A stretch of DNA of 64,000 bases from Mycoplasmopsis columbinasalis (GCF_900660705.1 NZ_LR215043.1:682001-746000), one strand, 5' to 3'; counted from the stretch's first letter, positions 31,496 to 42,747 are shown. Notes: generated from the sequence alone by a model not told the origin. Numbers and translations: made by a program.

Positions 31496-32424
31496 TATGA
31501 ACTCCTTTGAATTGGTTCTAGTGATTTTAGTTCGTTAAAATCATATTCAGCAATATCAAACTCAGGAGGTACTTGAGCAAAGAGTTCAATTTTTTGCTGT
31601 GTTTTTGGGTGAATAAATTCAAGTTTGTAAGCGTGTAAACGTTGATTAAAATCATCAACTTTTGAACCATAAGTTGCATCACCATAAATTGGATGTTTTA
31701 TGTGAGCTAAATGAACTCTAATTTGGTGTGTGCGGCCGGTTTCCAACTCACAACGAATTAGTGTGTAAGGATGATTTTCAAAATAAAAAGTTTTTAAAAC
31801 TTCAACATATGTAATCGCATTTTTACCATCGCCATCAACACCAATTAATTTACGGTCTTGGCGCGAACGAGCTAACGGAATATTAATTTTCATTAATTTA
31901 TGCGGTATTAAACCTTCGACAATGGCAATATATGATCTATTGATCTTATGTTGTTTCAACATTTGGCCTAAAGCATTATGAATTTCGTTGGTTTTCGCAA
32001 CTAGCAGTAAGCCGCTTGTATCTTTGTCGATGCGGTGAACAATTCCCGGACGAAATTCGCCATTTGCATCTGAGAGTTGTTTAAAATGATGAATTAAACC
32101 GTTAACCAATGTGTCATTAAAGTGTCCAGGCGCTGGATGTACAACGAGATTGCTCGGTTTGTTAATAACAACTAAGTCATCATCTTCGTACAAAATGTCA
32201 AGTTGCATTGCTACTGGTTCAACTGTCGTTGTTTTTTCAAGCAAATACGCAACTTCAATAACGTCATTTTCTTTCACAGGAAAATTTTGTTTGGTAACAA
32301 CGTTATTGTTAACCTTGACTGCGCCTTGTAAGATAAGTTCTTTTGCATCGTTTCTTGAAATTTCACTATTATTTGCAAGATACTTATCCAAGCGTTCATT
32401 GTAGTTAACTGTAATTCTAATCAT
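31495..32424 (-). CDS. rluD: RluD-type 23S rRNA pseudouridine synthase
   Basis: A 309-residue enzyme that isomerises uridines to pseudouridine in 23S rRNA. An S4 RNA-binding domain (about 5-65) is followed by the synthase domain with 'HRIDKDTSGLLLVAK' (about 130-144; catalytic Asp in HRID). The end block 'GRTHQIRVHLAHIKHPI' also matches. RluD and RluC relatives are hard to separate by sequence alone. The stop codon overlaps the next start by one base. Confidence 0.88.
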   Translation of the reverse strand: MIRITVNYNERLDKYLANNSEISRNDAKELILQGAVKVNNNVVTKQNFPVKENDVIEVAYLLEKTTTVEPVAMQLDILYEDDDLVVINKPSNLVVHPAPGHFNDTLVNGLIHHFKQLSDANGEFRPGIVHRIDKDTSGLLLVAKTNEIHNALGQMLKQHKINRSYIAIVEGLIPHKLMKINIPLARSRQDRKLIGVDGDGKNAITYVEVLKTFYFENHPYTLIRCELETGRTHQIRVHLAHIKHPIYGDATYGSKVDDFNQRLHAYKLEFIHPKTQQKIELFAQVPPEFDIAEYDFNELKSLEPIQRSS

Positions 32425-32743
32425 AGCTTAATTATAATAAATAAGGCAATAACGAAAAATAAAAATAAAAAAATTTTGCAAAAGACATAAAGACTGCTAA
32501 ATTTAAAATTTATCTTTACTAATAAGCCTATTTTATAGTAATAAATCTTAAAATGAAAATTTTTTTGTTTTTCAGAATTTTATATAGAACCTACTTTTTT
32601 TTACTTTCAATTTTTAGTTGTTAAACTTTTTGAAAAAGACTTTTTGTTGCTGCTTTTTATTAGTTAAACAAAATTTTTTTCAGCTAAGTGAATTTAAGAC
32701 AAAACTGGGGAAAGTACTCATCTTTTTATATTTTTTTATTAAA
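32425..32743. other. AT-rich intergenic region
   Basis: No gene and no convincing RNA structure. The stretch is dominated by A and T runs. It separates the rluD-like promoter region from the pgk terminator. Confidence 0.6.
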
Positions 32744-32767
32744 AAAAACAAGCAATTGCTTGTTTTT
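32744..32767 (-). terminator. Terminator of pgk
   Basis: A near-perfect palindrome (AAAAACAAGCAATTGCTTGTTTTT-type, arms 32744-32755 and 32756-32767) followed by a T run on the minus strand. Confidence 0.8.
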
Positions 32768-33962
32768 AAGTTCTTTTTCTAATAATTTTCAAAGCTGGTA
32801 ATTCTTTTCCTTGTAAGAATTCAAGTGTTGCACCACCACCAGTTGAAATGTGAGTAAACAAATCAGTTAAACCTTCGTTTTCGATTGCAGCAACACTGTC
32901 GCCACCGCCGATAAAGGTTTTAGCATCTTTGAGCGAGCCTAAGATTTTTGCAATTCCCACTGTACCTTGTTTGTAGTTTTGAAACTCAACAACACCAGCA
33001 GGACCATTTCATACGACTGTCTTTGCGTTTGGAAGTTGTTCTTCAAATAATCTAAGTGTTTTTTCACCAATATCAAGTCCCATTAAATCATCACTAATTT
33101 CGTTATCTTGAACAATTGGGTAAGAATCTGTAAAATCGCTAGCACATTTAAAGTCAACTGGTAAAACAACTTTTGTACGATATTTTGCTAAAAATTCTTG
33201 TGCGAATTTAACGTTTTCATTGTCAACAATTGATTTACCAATTTTCTTGCCATCAGCTTTCATAAAAGTAAATGCCATACCACCAACAATGAAAATTTTG
33301 TCAACTTTTTTAATTAATGATTTAAGCACAGGAATTTTGTCGCTAAGTTTGCTCCCGCCAACAATAGCATAGTAAGGTTTTTCTGGTTTTTTGGTTAAAT
33401 ATTGCAAGTTTTTTACTTCTTTTTCCATTAACAAACCAATAGCTACTTCATCAGCATATTCAGCAATACCGTAAGTAGATGCATTTTTTCTATGTGCCGC
33501 CCCAAAAGCGTCGTTAACATAGACTTGACCAAGACGAGCTCAGTATTTTGATAATTTTCAGTGACTTCTGCTTTCGGCTTTGTTTCTTAAATCTTCAAAA
33601 CGAGTGTTTTCTGCTAAGACAATGTCGCCTGGTTTCATTCTCATAATAGCGTGTCTTAACAATTTACCACTTGATTCATCAATGAAGTTAACTGGTGTGC
33701 CAAGTAAACGAGCAAGTTCACTTGCTACTGGTGAAAGTGTATTTTTCGCTAAATCTGCTTCAGTTTTAATGCGACCAAGGTGTGAAAAAATTACAATTCT
33801 AGCTTTTTTTTCTAACAAATATTTAATTGTAGGTAATGCTTCCACAATCCTTTTGTTAGAAGTAATCACGCCATCCTTAATTGGAACGTTAAAGTCAGTA
33901 CGTAAAAGTACCACCTTTTCTTCAAGTTTAAGACTATCAAGCGTATTCATTCTTTTTGCCAT
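32766..33962 (-). CDS. pgk: Phosphoglycerate kinase
   Basis: A 398-residue glycolytic enzyme: 1,3-bisphosphoglycerate + ADP gives 3-phosphoglycerate + ATP. N-terminal substrate-binding blocks '[13 protein letters not shown]' (about 18-30), 'HLGR' (61-64) and '[10 protein letters not shown]' are present. Later come '[13 protein letters not shown]' and '[10 protein letters not shown]', the nucleotide-binding part, and '[12 protein letters not shown]' near the end. The gene needs three UGA codons read as Trp or similar. It shows the organism has glycolysis besides arginine breakdown. Confidence 0.96.
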
Positions 33963-34178
33963 ATTAATCTCCGTCTCTCTTAACTAAGGTACTAATTCAT
34001 ATATTATATTAAATATCTTTAGTACAAAGAGTTTTTCACGTTGCAAATGCAAAGGGGAGAATGAGCTAAAAATCAATTATTCTCAAACACGTTAACTTGA
34101 AATAAATTCCCATCTTTTGGTTTACCATAGCAAAAAGTTATAAAATCAAACTAAAGTTAAAACCGAAAGAGATGAACT

Positions 34179-34961
34179 GTGAGTGTTAACATTTTAAGAA
34201 AAATTCCTATCACTACTTTAATTGCGGGTGTGGCGGCAGTATTTAAACACTTTGAAACAAAGTGCAAAGAACAAAAGTTGGATTTCTTTCTAACTAGAAA
34301 TGAATCAGCTGCTGAAACAGAGGTTAAAACAAAAAACCTCAAAGGTGTGGTTTTAGTTTGTTTCAAAGTTGAAAATTTGTGACACTTGGCGGGTTTACAT
34401 TACTTAGACCCAATTTTTAAACGTCTCTATGGGTTAAGAATAAAAAATAAAACCAATAACAAAGTTGTTTATAGTCCCGATTTTAGTACTTACTTCGACA
34501 AACTTTTAATTAATTTCTACAAGAAACCAGTACATTCGAAGAAAGGTTTAACCTATTTTACTGATAAATTTTTAAAAACGTTTTTGCAAGAAAATTGAGC
34601 TAAGTTCGGTTTGCAGAAATCAAAGTTAAGAATTAAAAGTCCTGATTATTATTTTTATAATATCAAGTCTCGTTTGCTTAGTTTTATTCAAGTGATGGGC
34701 AAAATTATCGATACTAAAAACTATGGTCTCAAATGATATCGCTGCAAACTATACAACAAGGTCAATGTTGATTATTTTGTCATTGAAAACACGCTTATGA
34801 AATCAAAAATAGCCTTGGGTATTAAGCAAATTTCAACAAAACAATATCGTTATCACACTTTTGTGCCAATTACAGTGCGTTTTGAAGTTCCTCTTAAGCA
34901 ATTACGAGAACAAATTGTTTACGTTAACACAACAAGTTATAAATTCAATATGTTCCCATAG
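34179..34961 (+). CDS. Possible PBECR4-like protein
   Basis: A 260-residue soluble, basic protein with a GTG start (34179) after GAAAGAG. The block 'CFKVENLWHLAGLHYLDPIF' (about 60-80) resembles the 'F..en..HLtGl' core of the PBECR4 domain, a nuclease-like fold (Barnase/EndoU/ColicinE5-RelE-like) seen in phage and mycoplasma proteins. The rest is rich in Lys, Tyr and Phe, ending in a strand-rich part. A toxin or RNase role would follow from the family, but I cannot confirm the active-site residues. It stands alone, not paired with a visible antitoxin. Three UGA Trp. Confidence 0.45.
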
Positions 34962-34985
34962 TGGATATTCTAACAGTGAAAAAGG

Positions 34986-34991
34986 TATAAT
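34986..34991 (+). promoter_or_regulatory. -10 box of ncRNA candidate
   Basis: TATAAT located seven bases before the start of the structured, GC-rich segment. A second TATAAT at 35020-35025 is inside a hairpin. Confidence 0.5.
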
Positions 34992-34997
34992 AATCTC

Positions 34998-35121
34998 GAG
35001 TGGAAGAAAAATTCTAGGATATAATCCTCACCCGCCGCCGGGCACTCGTTAATCAAATAATAGAGGAATACGAAGAGACAGCCGACAGTTATATTGCCAA
35101 TGTTGCTTGTCTCCTTTTTTA
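34998..35121 (+). ncRNA. Structured small RNA candidate of unknown class
   Basis: A non-coding segment of about 124 bases with strong local GC enrichment. Stem CGAGTG (34997-35002) pairs with CACTCG (35043-35048). Inside it lie two hairpins: AGGAT/ATCCT with a three-base loop (35016-35028) and CCCG/CGGG with a CCGC loop (35031-35042). A further stem GAGACA (35075-35080) with TGTCTC (35108-35113) is followed by six T, forming a terminator. A TATAAT precedes it. It does not match tmRNA, RNase P or SRP RNA motifs that I know. Its length is near that of the small mycoplasma MCS4 RNA, but no sequence match is claimed. Confidence 0.55.
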
Positions 35122-35151
35122 TGCTTTTTTAAAAAAAATAAAAAAAAGCAC
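35115..35151. terminator. Terminator shared by ncRNA candidate and 5S rRNA
   Basis: T-rich tail of the ncRNA, then a TGCTTTTTT / AAAAAAAGCA inverted repeat that can end the minus-strand 5S transcript. Confidence 0.6.
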
Positions 35152-35246
35152 CGCCCTATTTTCACATCTCTGCTATCGTCGGCACTAGAGGGCTTAACTA
35201 CTGAGTTCGGAATGGGGTCAGGTGATCACCTCTGCTATAGGCACTT
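35146..35246 (-). rRNA. rrf: 5S rRNA
   Basis: A conserved 5S core on the minus strand, with 'GATCACCTGACCCCATTCC' followed by 'GAACTCAGTAGTTAAG'. The ends are set by helix I, AAGTGCC pairing with GGTGCTT. A TATAAT on the minus strand at 35256-35261 lies just upstream, so it has its own promoter. No 16S or 23S gene is adjacent; the neighbours are ktrA and an unrelated ncRNA. Ends may be off by a few bases. Confidence 0.93.
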
Positions 35247-35255
35247 GTGGATATT

Positions 35256-35261
35256 ATTATA
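35256..35261 (-). promoter_or_regulatory. -10 box of 5S rRNA
   Basis: TATAAT on the minus strand, nine bases before the 5S helix I sequence. Confidence 0.65.
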
Positions 35262-35295
35262 AATGATTTTTTAAAAATCAAAGAATTTTTTTATT

Positions 35296-35979
35296 TTAAT
35301 TTTCGTCGTTGCTAATTATTTCTAAAGCGTGCGTAACATCTTCGATTTTTCCTAAAATCGTGAGTAAGTCATCGGTTTTGAGTTCTGTGGTACCTGTTGG
35401 TAAAATGAAATTAGTTGAACGTTTAATTAATACCACCGAAATTTTTAATTCGTGAAAGTTTGCATCTTTAATCATTTGGTCGTAGAAATCGTGATTACGT
35501 AAAACAACTTGAGCAGTTACAAACCCACCGCCAGCATCTTGCATGTTTTTTGAATACTTAATGAAATTAGAGTTTGTCGCGATTAAAGCGGTTCTAATTC
35601 CAGCTTCGAATTCAGGTTCAATAATAATGTTGGCACCAATTTTTTCTAGCACAAGAGCGTGTCTTTTTGATGTTGCACGAGCAATGATGTTTTTCACATT
35701 TAATTCTACTAAAGTAGCCACAATTTCAATGTTATCTGACAAAGCAACAATGATTGTGTCGATTTCATTAACTTTTAGTGATTTGAGAGCTTTAATGTCC
35801 GTAGCATCAGTAATAACAATTTTTTCTGTAATATCGTTAAATTTTTTAAGGTTTTCTTCGCTTTTATCAATCAAAAGTAAAGAACATTCAGACTTGGCAA
35901 GTTGTGAAATTACGGCTGAACCAAAACGACCAGCACCAATCACACAAATGTCCTGAGGTTTACGCAACAACTTTCTCAT
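35296..35979 (-). CDS. ktrA: Potassium uptake regulatory subunit KtrA (TrkA family)
   Basis: A 227-residue cytosolic RCK protein that gates the K+ channel-like subunit KtrB in response to nucleotides. The RCK-N domain begins 'DICVIGAGRFGSAV' (about 10-23) with GxGxxG, and has an Asp at the end of strand 2 (IDKSEE). The C-terminal RCK-C domain ends 'LKTDDLLTILGK'. It is divergent from ktrB, and the two share a 171-base intergenic region. Confidence 0.93.
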   Translation of the reverse strand: MRKLLRKPQDICVIGAGRFGSAVISQLAKSECSLLLIDKSEENLKKFNDITEKIVITDATDIKALKSLKVNEIDTIIVALSDNIEIVATLVELNVKNIIARATSKRHALVLEKIGANIIIEPEFEAGIRTALIATNSNFIKYSKNMQDAGGGFVTAQVVLRNHDFYDQMIKDANFHELKISVVLIKRSTNFILPTGTTELKTDDLLTILGKIEDVTHALEIISNDEN

Positions 35980-36150
35980 AATTTGCTCCTTTGATGCAAA
36001 TATTTTACTATATTTAAAGCAAAGCTTAGTTTGACATCAAGTTAGCTTTTCATTCCAAAACTAACAAATTTTGTTCGAATCTTAATGACAGCGAATTGAA
36101 GCAAAAGAAAAAAATATGGTTTTTGTTTGAGATAAATATAAAATATTGAT

Positions 36151-37740
36151 ATGTCAAATTGAAAATGGCAAAATAGGTTACGCAATAGTTGACTTATTAA
36201 ATCACTTCAAAAATATAATAATTTTCGACACAGGACAAACAAAGTAAGGATGATTTTTACAGTTTATTTAATCATCGTACTTGTGTCTGCTTTTTTATTG
36301 TACGCGCCTATAACACACTCGTATCGGTTTAGTGGGTGAAATTCAGTTTCGTTTTTAGATGCTTTGTTTACCTCGGTATCAGCATTTAGTGATACTGGTT
36401 TAGTAACCAAAAACACATTTGAAACATGAAATGTTTTTGGGGAAGTTATCATCGCATTTTTGATTTTAATTGGTGGCGTGGGTGTTTTTGCACTTAAGAT
36501 TTACATCTTTAACATTTTGTTTTTTAAAAAGAAAACAGCTTTGAAGGAATTAGAGCTTGTTTCCACAGAACGAAGCTCTTCGAATAGTCGCGAGGTGAAA
36601 TCAATCATTGTGATTTCTATTTCTATTTTATTTATTGTTTGAATTGTTTTTGGTTTTATACTTACTTTTTACTTTTATTTCAACCAACCAGAAATTGTTA
36701 AAGCGCAGCAACTAGTCCCAGTTGAAGATACAAAAAATTTCTTTGATTATGCGCCTGTTGGCAAATTTGTGTCGCCTTACAAAAATATTGGAATTAGTTT
36801 TAGGTATGGATTCTTTCATGCGATCAGTGCACTAAATAATGCTGGTTTCGATATTATTGGCGACAATTCTTTATTTGCTTATTACTACAACATTTCGCTA
36901 CAAGTGATTTTTGTTATTTTACTTGTCATTGGTGGTCTTGGTTATCCAGTTATTCACGATATTTTTAATTACTTTCGCTATAAATTTCAAGGTAACAAAA
37001 GAAAATATCAATGACAATTAGTGACTAAAATCAGCGTTTGAACCTATTTCATAGTGACATTAGTTGGTTTCTTACTTTTAATTGCCTTTGAAGTTTCCTC
37101 AAAACGTTCAACTTCATTTTGAAATGATACTAAGATGTTTTATGGCACACACGGTAAACGAGTTTGGTCTTTACTTTTTATAAGTTTTTCTTCTAGAAGC
37201 GCTGGTTTTGCAACCTTTCCGATGGAAGCTCTTTCATCACCATCTAATTTCATAGTTACTGTGTTAATGTTTTTAGGCGCTGCTCCATCATCAACTGGTG
37301 GGGGAATTCGCACCACAACTTTTGCCATTATTATCTTAACTTTAATTTCCAGAATTATGGGTCGCCCATCCGTGCGAGCATTTAAGAGAAAAATAGCAGA
37401 CTCAAGCGTTCGCAATAGTTTTCTTGTATTTTTAACCGGCATTATTTTAGTTTTAACCGGTACGTTTATCATTTCGACATCTTCTACAAATTATGGCGGT
37501 GCAGCAGACGCGACCAAATTTCACTTCCAACATTACTTATTTGAAGTTGCTTCAGCCTTCGGAACTGCCGGTTTAACTACTGGAGTTACTGCGTATTTAA
37601 ATGTCGTAAGTAAAATTACAATGATTTTTATTATGTTTATTGGACAATTCGGTATTAGTTCCTCAATTCTTGTCTGAGGTCGAAAACGTAATTATACTTA
37701 TCGTTATGAATACTTAACTCAGGAAGTCATAACTGGATAA
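36151..37740 (+). CDS. ktrB: Potassium uptake membrane subunit KtrB (TrkH/KtrB family)
   Basis: A 529-residue transporter with four pore repeats. Selectivity-filter Gly motifs appear as 'SVSAFSDTGLV', 'ALNNAGFDIIG', 'SRSAGFATFPM' and 'AFGTAGLTTGV', the usual four filter loops. 'GAAPSSTGGGIRTTT' is the conserved gating-loop segment. The start at ATG 36151 is read through UGA Trp at codon 4 and gives a basic N-terminal tail. There is no ribosome-binding site, and a TATAAA lies about eight bases before the ATG; a later ATG is possible (36250). K+ import with KtrA is the expected role. Confidence 0.92.
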
Positions 37741-37826
37741 AAAGCGAGTCAGAATCACAATAATAATTTAAAAAATATTTTACAAATTTTTACGAAATTA
37801 AAATTTTAGTGTAAAATATTTTACAC

Positions 37827-37911
37827 GCCCGAGTGGTGAAATTGGCAGACACGCTAGACTAAGGATCTAGTGGAGCAATCCGTGCAGGTTCAAGTCCTGT
37901 CTTGGGCACCA
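37827..37911 (+). tRNA. tRNA-Leu (anticodon AAG)
   Basis: An 85-base class II tRNA with a long variable arm and encoded CCA. Acceptor GCCCGAG pairs with CTTGGGC. The anticodon loop CTAAGGA gives AAG, so A34 may be modified to inosine or read CUN codons directly. A TAAAAT -10 lies upstream. Confidence 0.92.
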
Positions 37912-38262
37912 TTTGTTTTTAACGCCGTAAGTAAAACCAGAAAATTTCTGGTTTTTTATTTATTTTTTATTGTTATTTTTCGTCTAAAAACGCATAAGCA
38001 CATCTGACTTAATTAAAAGATTTATTTTTAAACAAAAAATTCTTGAATTAAAGAATTTACGTAAAAACTTATTTTTCTAACATAATTTGCAGAATTTAAA
38101 AGGAGTAAACTGACTTCTTCAAAAAAGTGAAAAATTTTTCTTCACTAAGAAACATCAAATTCACAAATAAGTCTATTTTATATATGTATTAGTGACAAAG
38201 AAGATTATTACCTTCCCAATAATTTAAAGATTAAAAATCGAAAAAATGAGTTTCGACAGCAA
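37912..38262. other. AT-rich intergenic region after tRNA-Leu
   Basis: Holds the terminator at 37933-37957. A hairpin-capable AGTGAA/TTCACT pair lies near 38124-38144. No reading frame with a credible start is visible. Confidence 0.55.
37933..37957 (+). terminator. Terminator after tRNA-Leu
   Basis: A 10-bp stem (37933-37942 with 37946-37955) followed by T. Confidence 0.8.
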
Positions 38263-38286
38263 TAAAAAAATGTGCCTCAGCACATT
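38263..38286 (-). terminator. Terminator of argS
   Basis: A 7-bp stem AATGTGC/GCACATT with a four-base loop, followed by a T run on the minus strand, just after the argS stop. Confidence 0.85.
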
Positions 38287-38289
38287 GAT

Positions 38290-39918
38290 TTACATATTTT
38301 CTAAGATTTCGATACCAATTAATTTCATACCGTTTTCAATTGTAATGTTTACTGCTCTTACTAAAGCAAGTAAACTTTTTTCATTTTCGTTACCGATGAT
38401 TTTATCTGTGTTTGAGTATCATGAATTAAATTCTTTGGCAAGTTTAATTAAATATTGAGTCAACATGTTGGTTAAATATTTATCTGCTGACTTTTGCACA
38501 ACTTCAGGAAATTCAAGAATAGTGTTGATAAGTTTTTCGTCAGTTTGTAAATCGTATTTTTCAGGTATTAATTCTTCTAGTTTGTAATTTGATTTAGAAA
38601 GTAAAGTTTTGGCACGTGCATTAGCATATTGTACAAGCACAGCAGGGTTGTCGTTAGTTTTACTAGTTGCAATTTCAATATCAAAATCCAATTTTGAGTT
38701 AAATGTTCTATCTAATAAAATAAAACGAGCACTGTCTTTACCAACTAAATCAAGAAATTCTCTTAAGAAAAATGTGGTACCTCTACGTTTTGACATCTTA
38801 AATTCTTCACCATTTTTCATAAGACGCACAAGTTGCATACACAAAATAATAAGATTTTCAGGTTTGTGACCAAGGTTTTCCATTGCAATTTGCATTCTTT
38901 TTACATAACCAGAGTGGTCACCGCCTCAAACGTCCATCACAATACCGTCTTGACCACCAGTTTTATTGAATTTGATGTTGTGATATGCAATGTCTGGTGT
39001 GAAGTATGTGTATTCACCATTGCTTTTAATTAGTACACGATCTTTATCATCGCCGCTAGCAGTAGTCCTTAATCAAGTAGCTCCATCTTTTTCATAAACA
39101 TTATTTAACTTTTTAATTGCTTCTTTAATAATCTTTGAATCATCGTTGTAAAGTGAACGTTCACTGTATCAAGTATCAAATCACACGCCAAATCTTTTGA
39201 GATCGCGCTCAATTTCTGCTAAAAATAAGCTTAAACTATCATCTTTAAAAATTTTTAACACATCAGGTGTGAGTGTTGCGCCTTTGAATTTATCACCATA
39301 TTTTTTATGAAATTCTTCAGCAGCTCAGATAATGTCTTCACCGTGGTAAGCCTCTTCAGGCATAGGAAAATTTTGATCAAAAAGTTGTTGATATCTTGCA
39401 AAAACTGAGTTGGCCAACATATTGATTTGGTTACCAGCATCGTTAATGTAATATTCACGTTCAACTGTCATGCCAGAAAATTCAAGAATGTTTGCAAGTG
39501 TCGAACCAATGGCAGCATTTCTTGCGTGGCCAATGTGTAAAAACCCAGTTGGGTTAGCTGAGACAAACTCAACGTTAATTTTGCCGCTTTTGTTACCTCT
39601 ACCGTAGTTGCTGCCAAGTTTCAACACTTCACTAAGGCCTTGAACTAAAGAATTTTCACTTAAAAAGAAGTTTAAAAAACCTGGCCCGGCAACTTCAATT
39701 TTACCAATGAAAAGTTCCGCTTTTTTTGGTTCTAATTTAGCAATAATTTCTTTGGCAACTTCCTGTGGGTTTCTACCTTTGTTCCCCATAGCCAAACTAG
39801 TGGCAAAGTCGGCATATGATTTTGGCTCGGTAAATATTACTTCCTTTTCTAGTCCGAGTTCGTGTGCAATTTGTTTAAGTTCAATTAAAATTTTTTCTTT
39901 GACTGCTACTTTGTTCAT
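38290..39918 (-). CDS. argS: Arginyl-tRNA synthetase
   Basis: A 542-residue class I aminoacyl-tRNA synthetase. The HIGH motif is in '[12 protein letters not shown]' (about 122-133), after '[10 protein letters not shown]'. The Add1-type N-terminal domain, the Rossmann catalytic part with '[14 protein letters not shown]', and '[18 protein letters not shown]' (a KMSK signature) follow. The C-terminal end reads '...[14 protein letters not shown]', as in the family. Several UGA Trp are needed. It is a single-gene unit, divergent from arcA, which breaks down the same amino acid. Confidence 0.95.
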
Positions 39919-40085
39919 AATTTGAAATTTTACTATAAATATTTCGTTCGTGTACTATAAGGACTGAAAAGAGCGATTCAATCGTTTTTGAAGAAAAAAA
40001 TAATTAATTTTATCACAACACAAAAAATACAAAATAAAAATGGAACTTTTCACATAGTTTTTGCATTTTTTGTGATTCTTCATAC

Positions 40086-40103
40086 AAAAAAAAAAAAAAA
40101 AAA
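40086..40103. repeat. Poly-A tract of 18 upstream of the arcA -10 box
   Basis: A pure run of 18 A ends one base before TATACT (40105-40110). A change in length would alter spacing to any -35 element. Confidence 0.9.
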
Positions 40104-40104
40104 G

Positions 40105-40110
40105 TATACT
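40105..40110 (+). promoter_or_regulatory. -10 box of arcA (TATACT)
   Basis: The hexamer lies 65 bases before the arcA start codon. A similar context TATAGTATCTTGGC occurs before arcB at about 41551. Confidence 0.6.
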
Positions 40111-40113
40111 ATC

Positions 40114-40138
40114 TTTGCCAAATATATTTGTTGGCAAA
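40114..40138 (+). promoter_or_regulatory. Inverted repeat downstream of arcA -10 (possible operator)
   Basis: A perfect 8-bp inverted repeat, TTTGCCAA (40114-40121) and TTGGCAAA (40131-40138), with a nine-base spacer. It begins three bases after the -10 box, so it may be an operator or a leader hairpin. Confidence 0.6.
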
Positions 40139-40175
40139 TTCTTTTTATAAATCATAATAAGGAGCTTACTATAAA

Positions 40176-41384
<1,209 letters not shown>

Positions 41385-41400
41385 TTTTTAATTTTCAAAC

Positions 41401-41427
41401 ACAAAAAGTTTTCAAATTACTTTTTGT
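41401..41427 (+). terminator. Weak terminator-like hairpin after arcA
   Basis: A 9-bp stem ACAAAAAGT/ACTTTTTGT with a nine-base loop. The T-run comes after a gap, so termination may be partial. Confidence 0.45.
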
Positions 41428-41640
41428 AGATTTTTCACAGCTTTTATGTGCAGCGAACTTGTTTTAGCGAATTCTACTGTGTTATAGGGTTCAAATAAAA
41501 TTTACTATCTCAAATATTTTCAAACATACCCATTTTTGGATAGTATTTTTTATAGTATCTTGGCAGAAAGAATTTTGCTATGACAATTTTGCTCCATATA
41601 ACTATTTTCACTTAATTTTTAATCAAAATAGAGGAGTAAA

Positions 41641-42684
41641 ATGCCAAGAAATTTATTAGGTCGTTCACTTGATAGTGCGCTTAACTGAACAACAGAAGAA
41701 GTTAATTACGTGCTTGACCTTTCACTTGACCTTAAAAAAGCTAAACAACAAGGTTTACATGTTAACACCAGACCACTTGTTGGCAAAAACATCGTAATTC
41801 TTTTCCAAAAAGATTCAACCAGAACACGTTGTGCTTTTGAAGTGGCAGCTGCTGACTTAGGAGCATCATGTACATACATCGGACCAGCTGGTTCAAACTT
41901 TGGTAAAAAAGAATCGATCGAAGATACAGCTAAAGTTTTAGGCCAAATGTATGATGGTATCGAATTTAGAGGTTTCAAACAATCAGATGTTGATGCGCTT
42001 GTGAAATACTCAGGTGTGCCAGTGTGAAATGGTTTAACTGACGCAGAACACCCAACTCAAATGTTTGCTGACTACATGACCATCAAAGAATTCAAAGGCG
42101 ACCTTAAAGGTAAAAAACTTGTGTTCGCAGGTGACATCAAGAATAATGTTGCTCGTTCATTGCTTATCGGTGCTGCTTTCTTTGGTGTGCACATTGTGCT
42201 TTGTGGACCAAAATCACAACACGAAATTGTTAAAAATGGTCCAGACCACAAAGCGGTTTTTGATGCTTGTCAAGAATTATTCAAGAGAAATGGTGGTTCA
42301 GTCACATTCTCAGACAATAAACTCGAAGCAGCTAAAGATGCTGATGCAATTTACACTGACGTGTGAGTATCACTTGGTGAAGACTTTTCATTATTTGAAC
42401 CAAGAATTCAAGAATTAGGTAAATTCCAAGTAGATATGGACATGATTAAAGCAGCGAAAGAAGATGTCATTTTCCTTCACTGCTTACCAGCATTCCACGA
42501 CGACCACACTCAATTCTCAGCTGAAATTAAAGCTACACTTGGCGCTAAATATCCAGTAGTAGCTACTGGTGCAATGGAAGTTACCGACGAAGTGTTCCAA
42601 TCAAAATACAACAAATCAATCGAACAAGCTGGTAACAGAATGCACACAATCAAGGCAGTAATTTTAGCAACTTTAGGTTACTAA
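41641..42684 (+). CDS. arcB: Catabolic ornithine carbamoyltransferase
   Basis: A 347-residue enzyme: citrulline + phosphate gives ornithine + carbamoyl phosphate. It has STRTR (59-63), 'HPTQ' (about 138), and 'HCLPAFHD' for substrate binding. The ATG follows GAGGAG. Between arcA and arcC, it must be the catabolic form. Confidence 0.96.
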
Positions 42685-42697
42685 TTACATTTCATTT

Positions 42698-42716
42698 TGC
42701 CAATTACGTTATGGCA
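42698..42716 (+). promoter_or_regulatory. Inverted repeat before arcC
   Basis: TGCCA (42698-42702) and TGGCA (42712-42716) separated by nine bases, in the 63-base gap before arcC. The half-sites resemble those at arcA. Confidence 0.4.
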
Positions 42717-42747
42717 TAGTGATAAATAAAAAAACAGGAAATTTATA

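Noticed and set aside
34861-35052. 63-codon ORF reading across the end of the PBECR4-like gene into the ncRNA
   Set aside because: Different frame from the real gene, low-complexity end (PHPPPGTR-like), and it overlaps the structured RNA candidate.
40114-40138. CIRCE heat-shock element
   Set aside because: Same 9-base spacer, but the arms TTTGCCAA/TTGGCAAA do not match TTAGCACTC/GAGTGCTAA.
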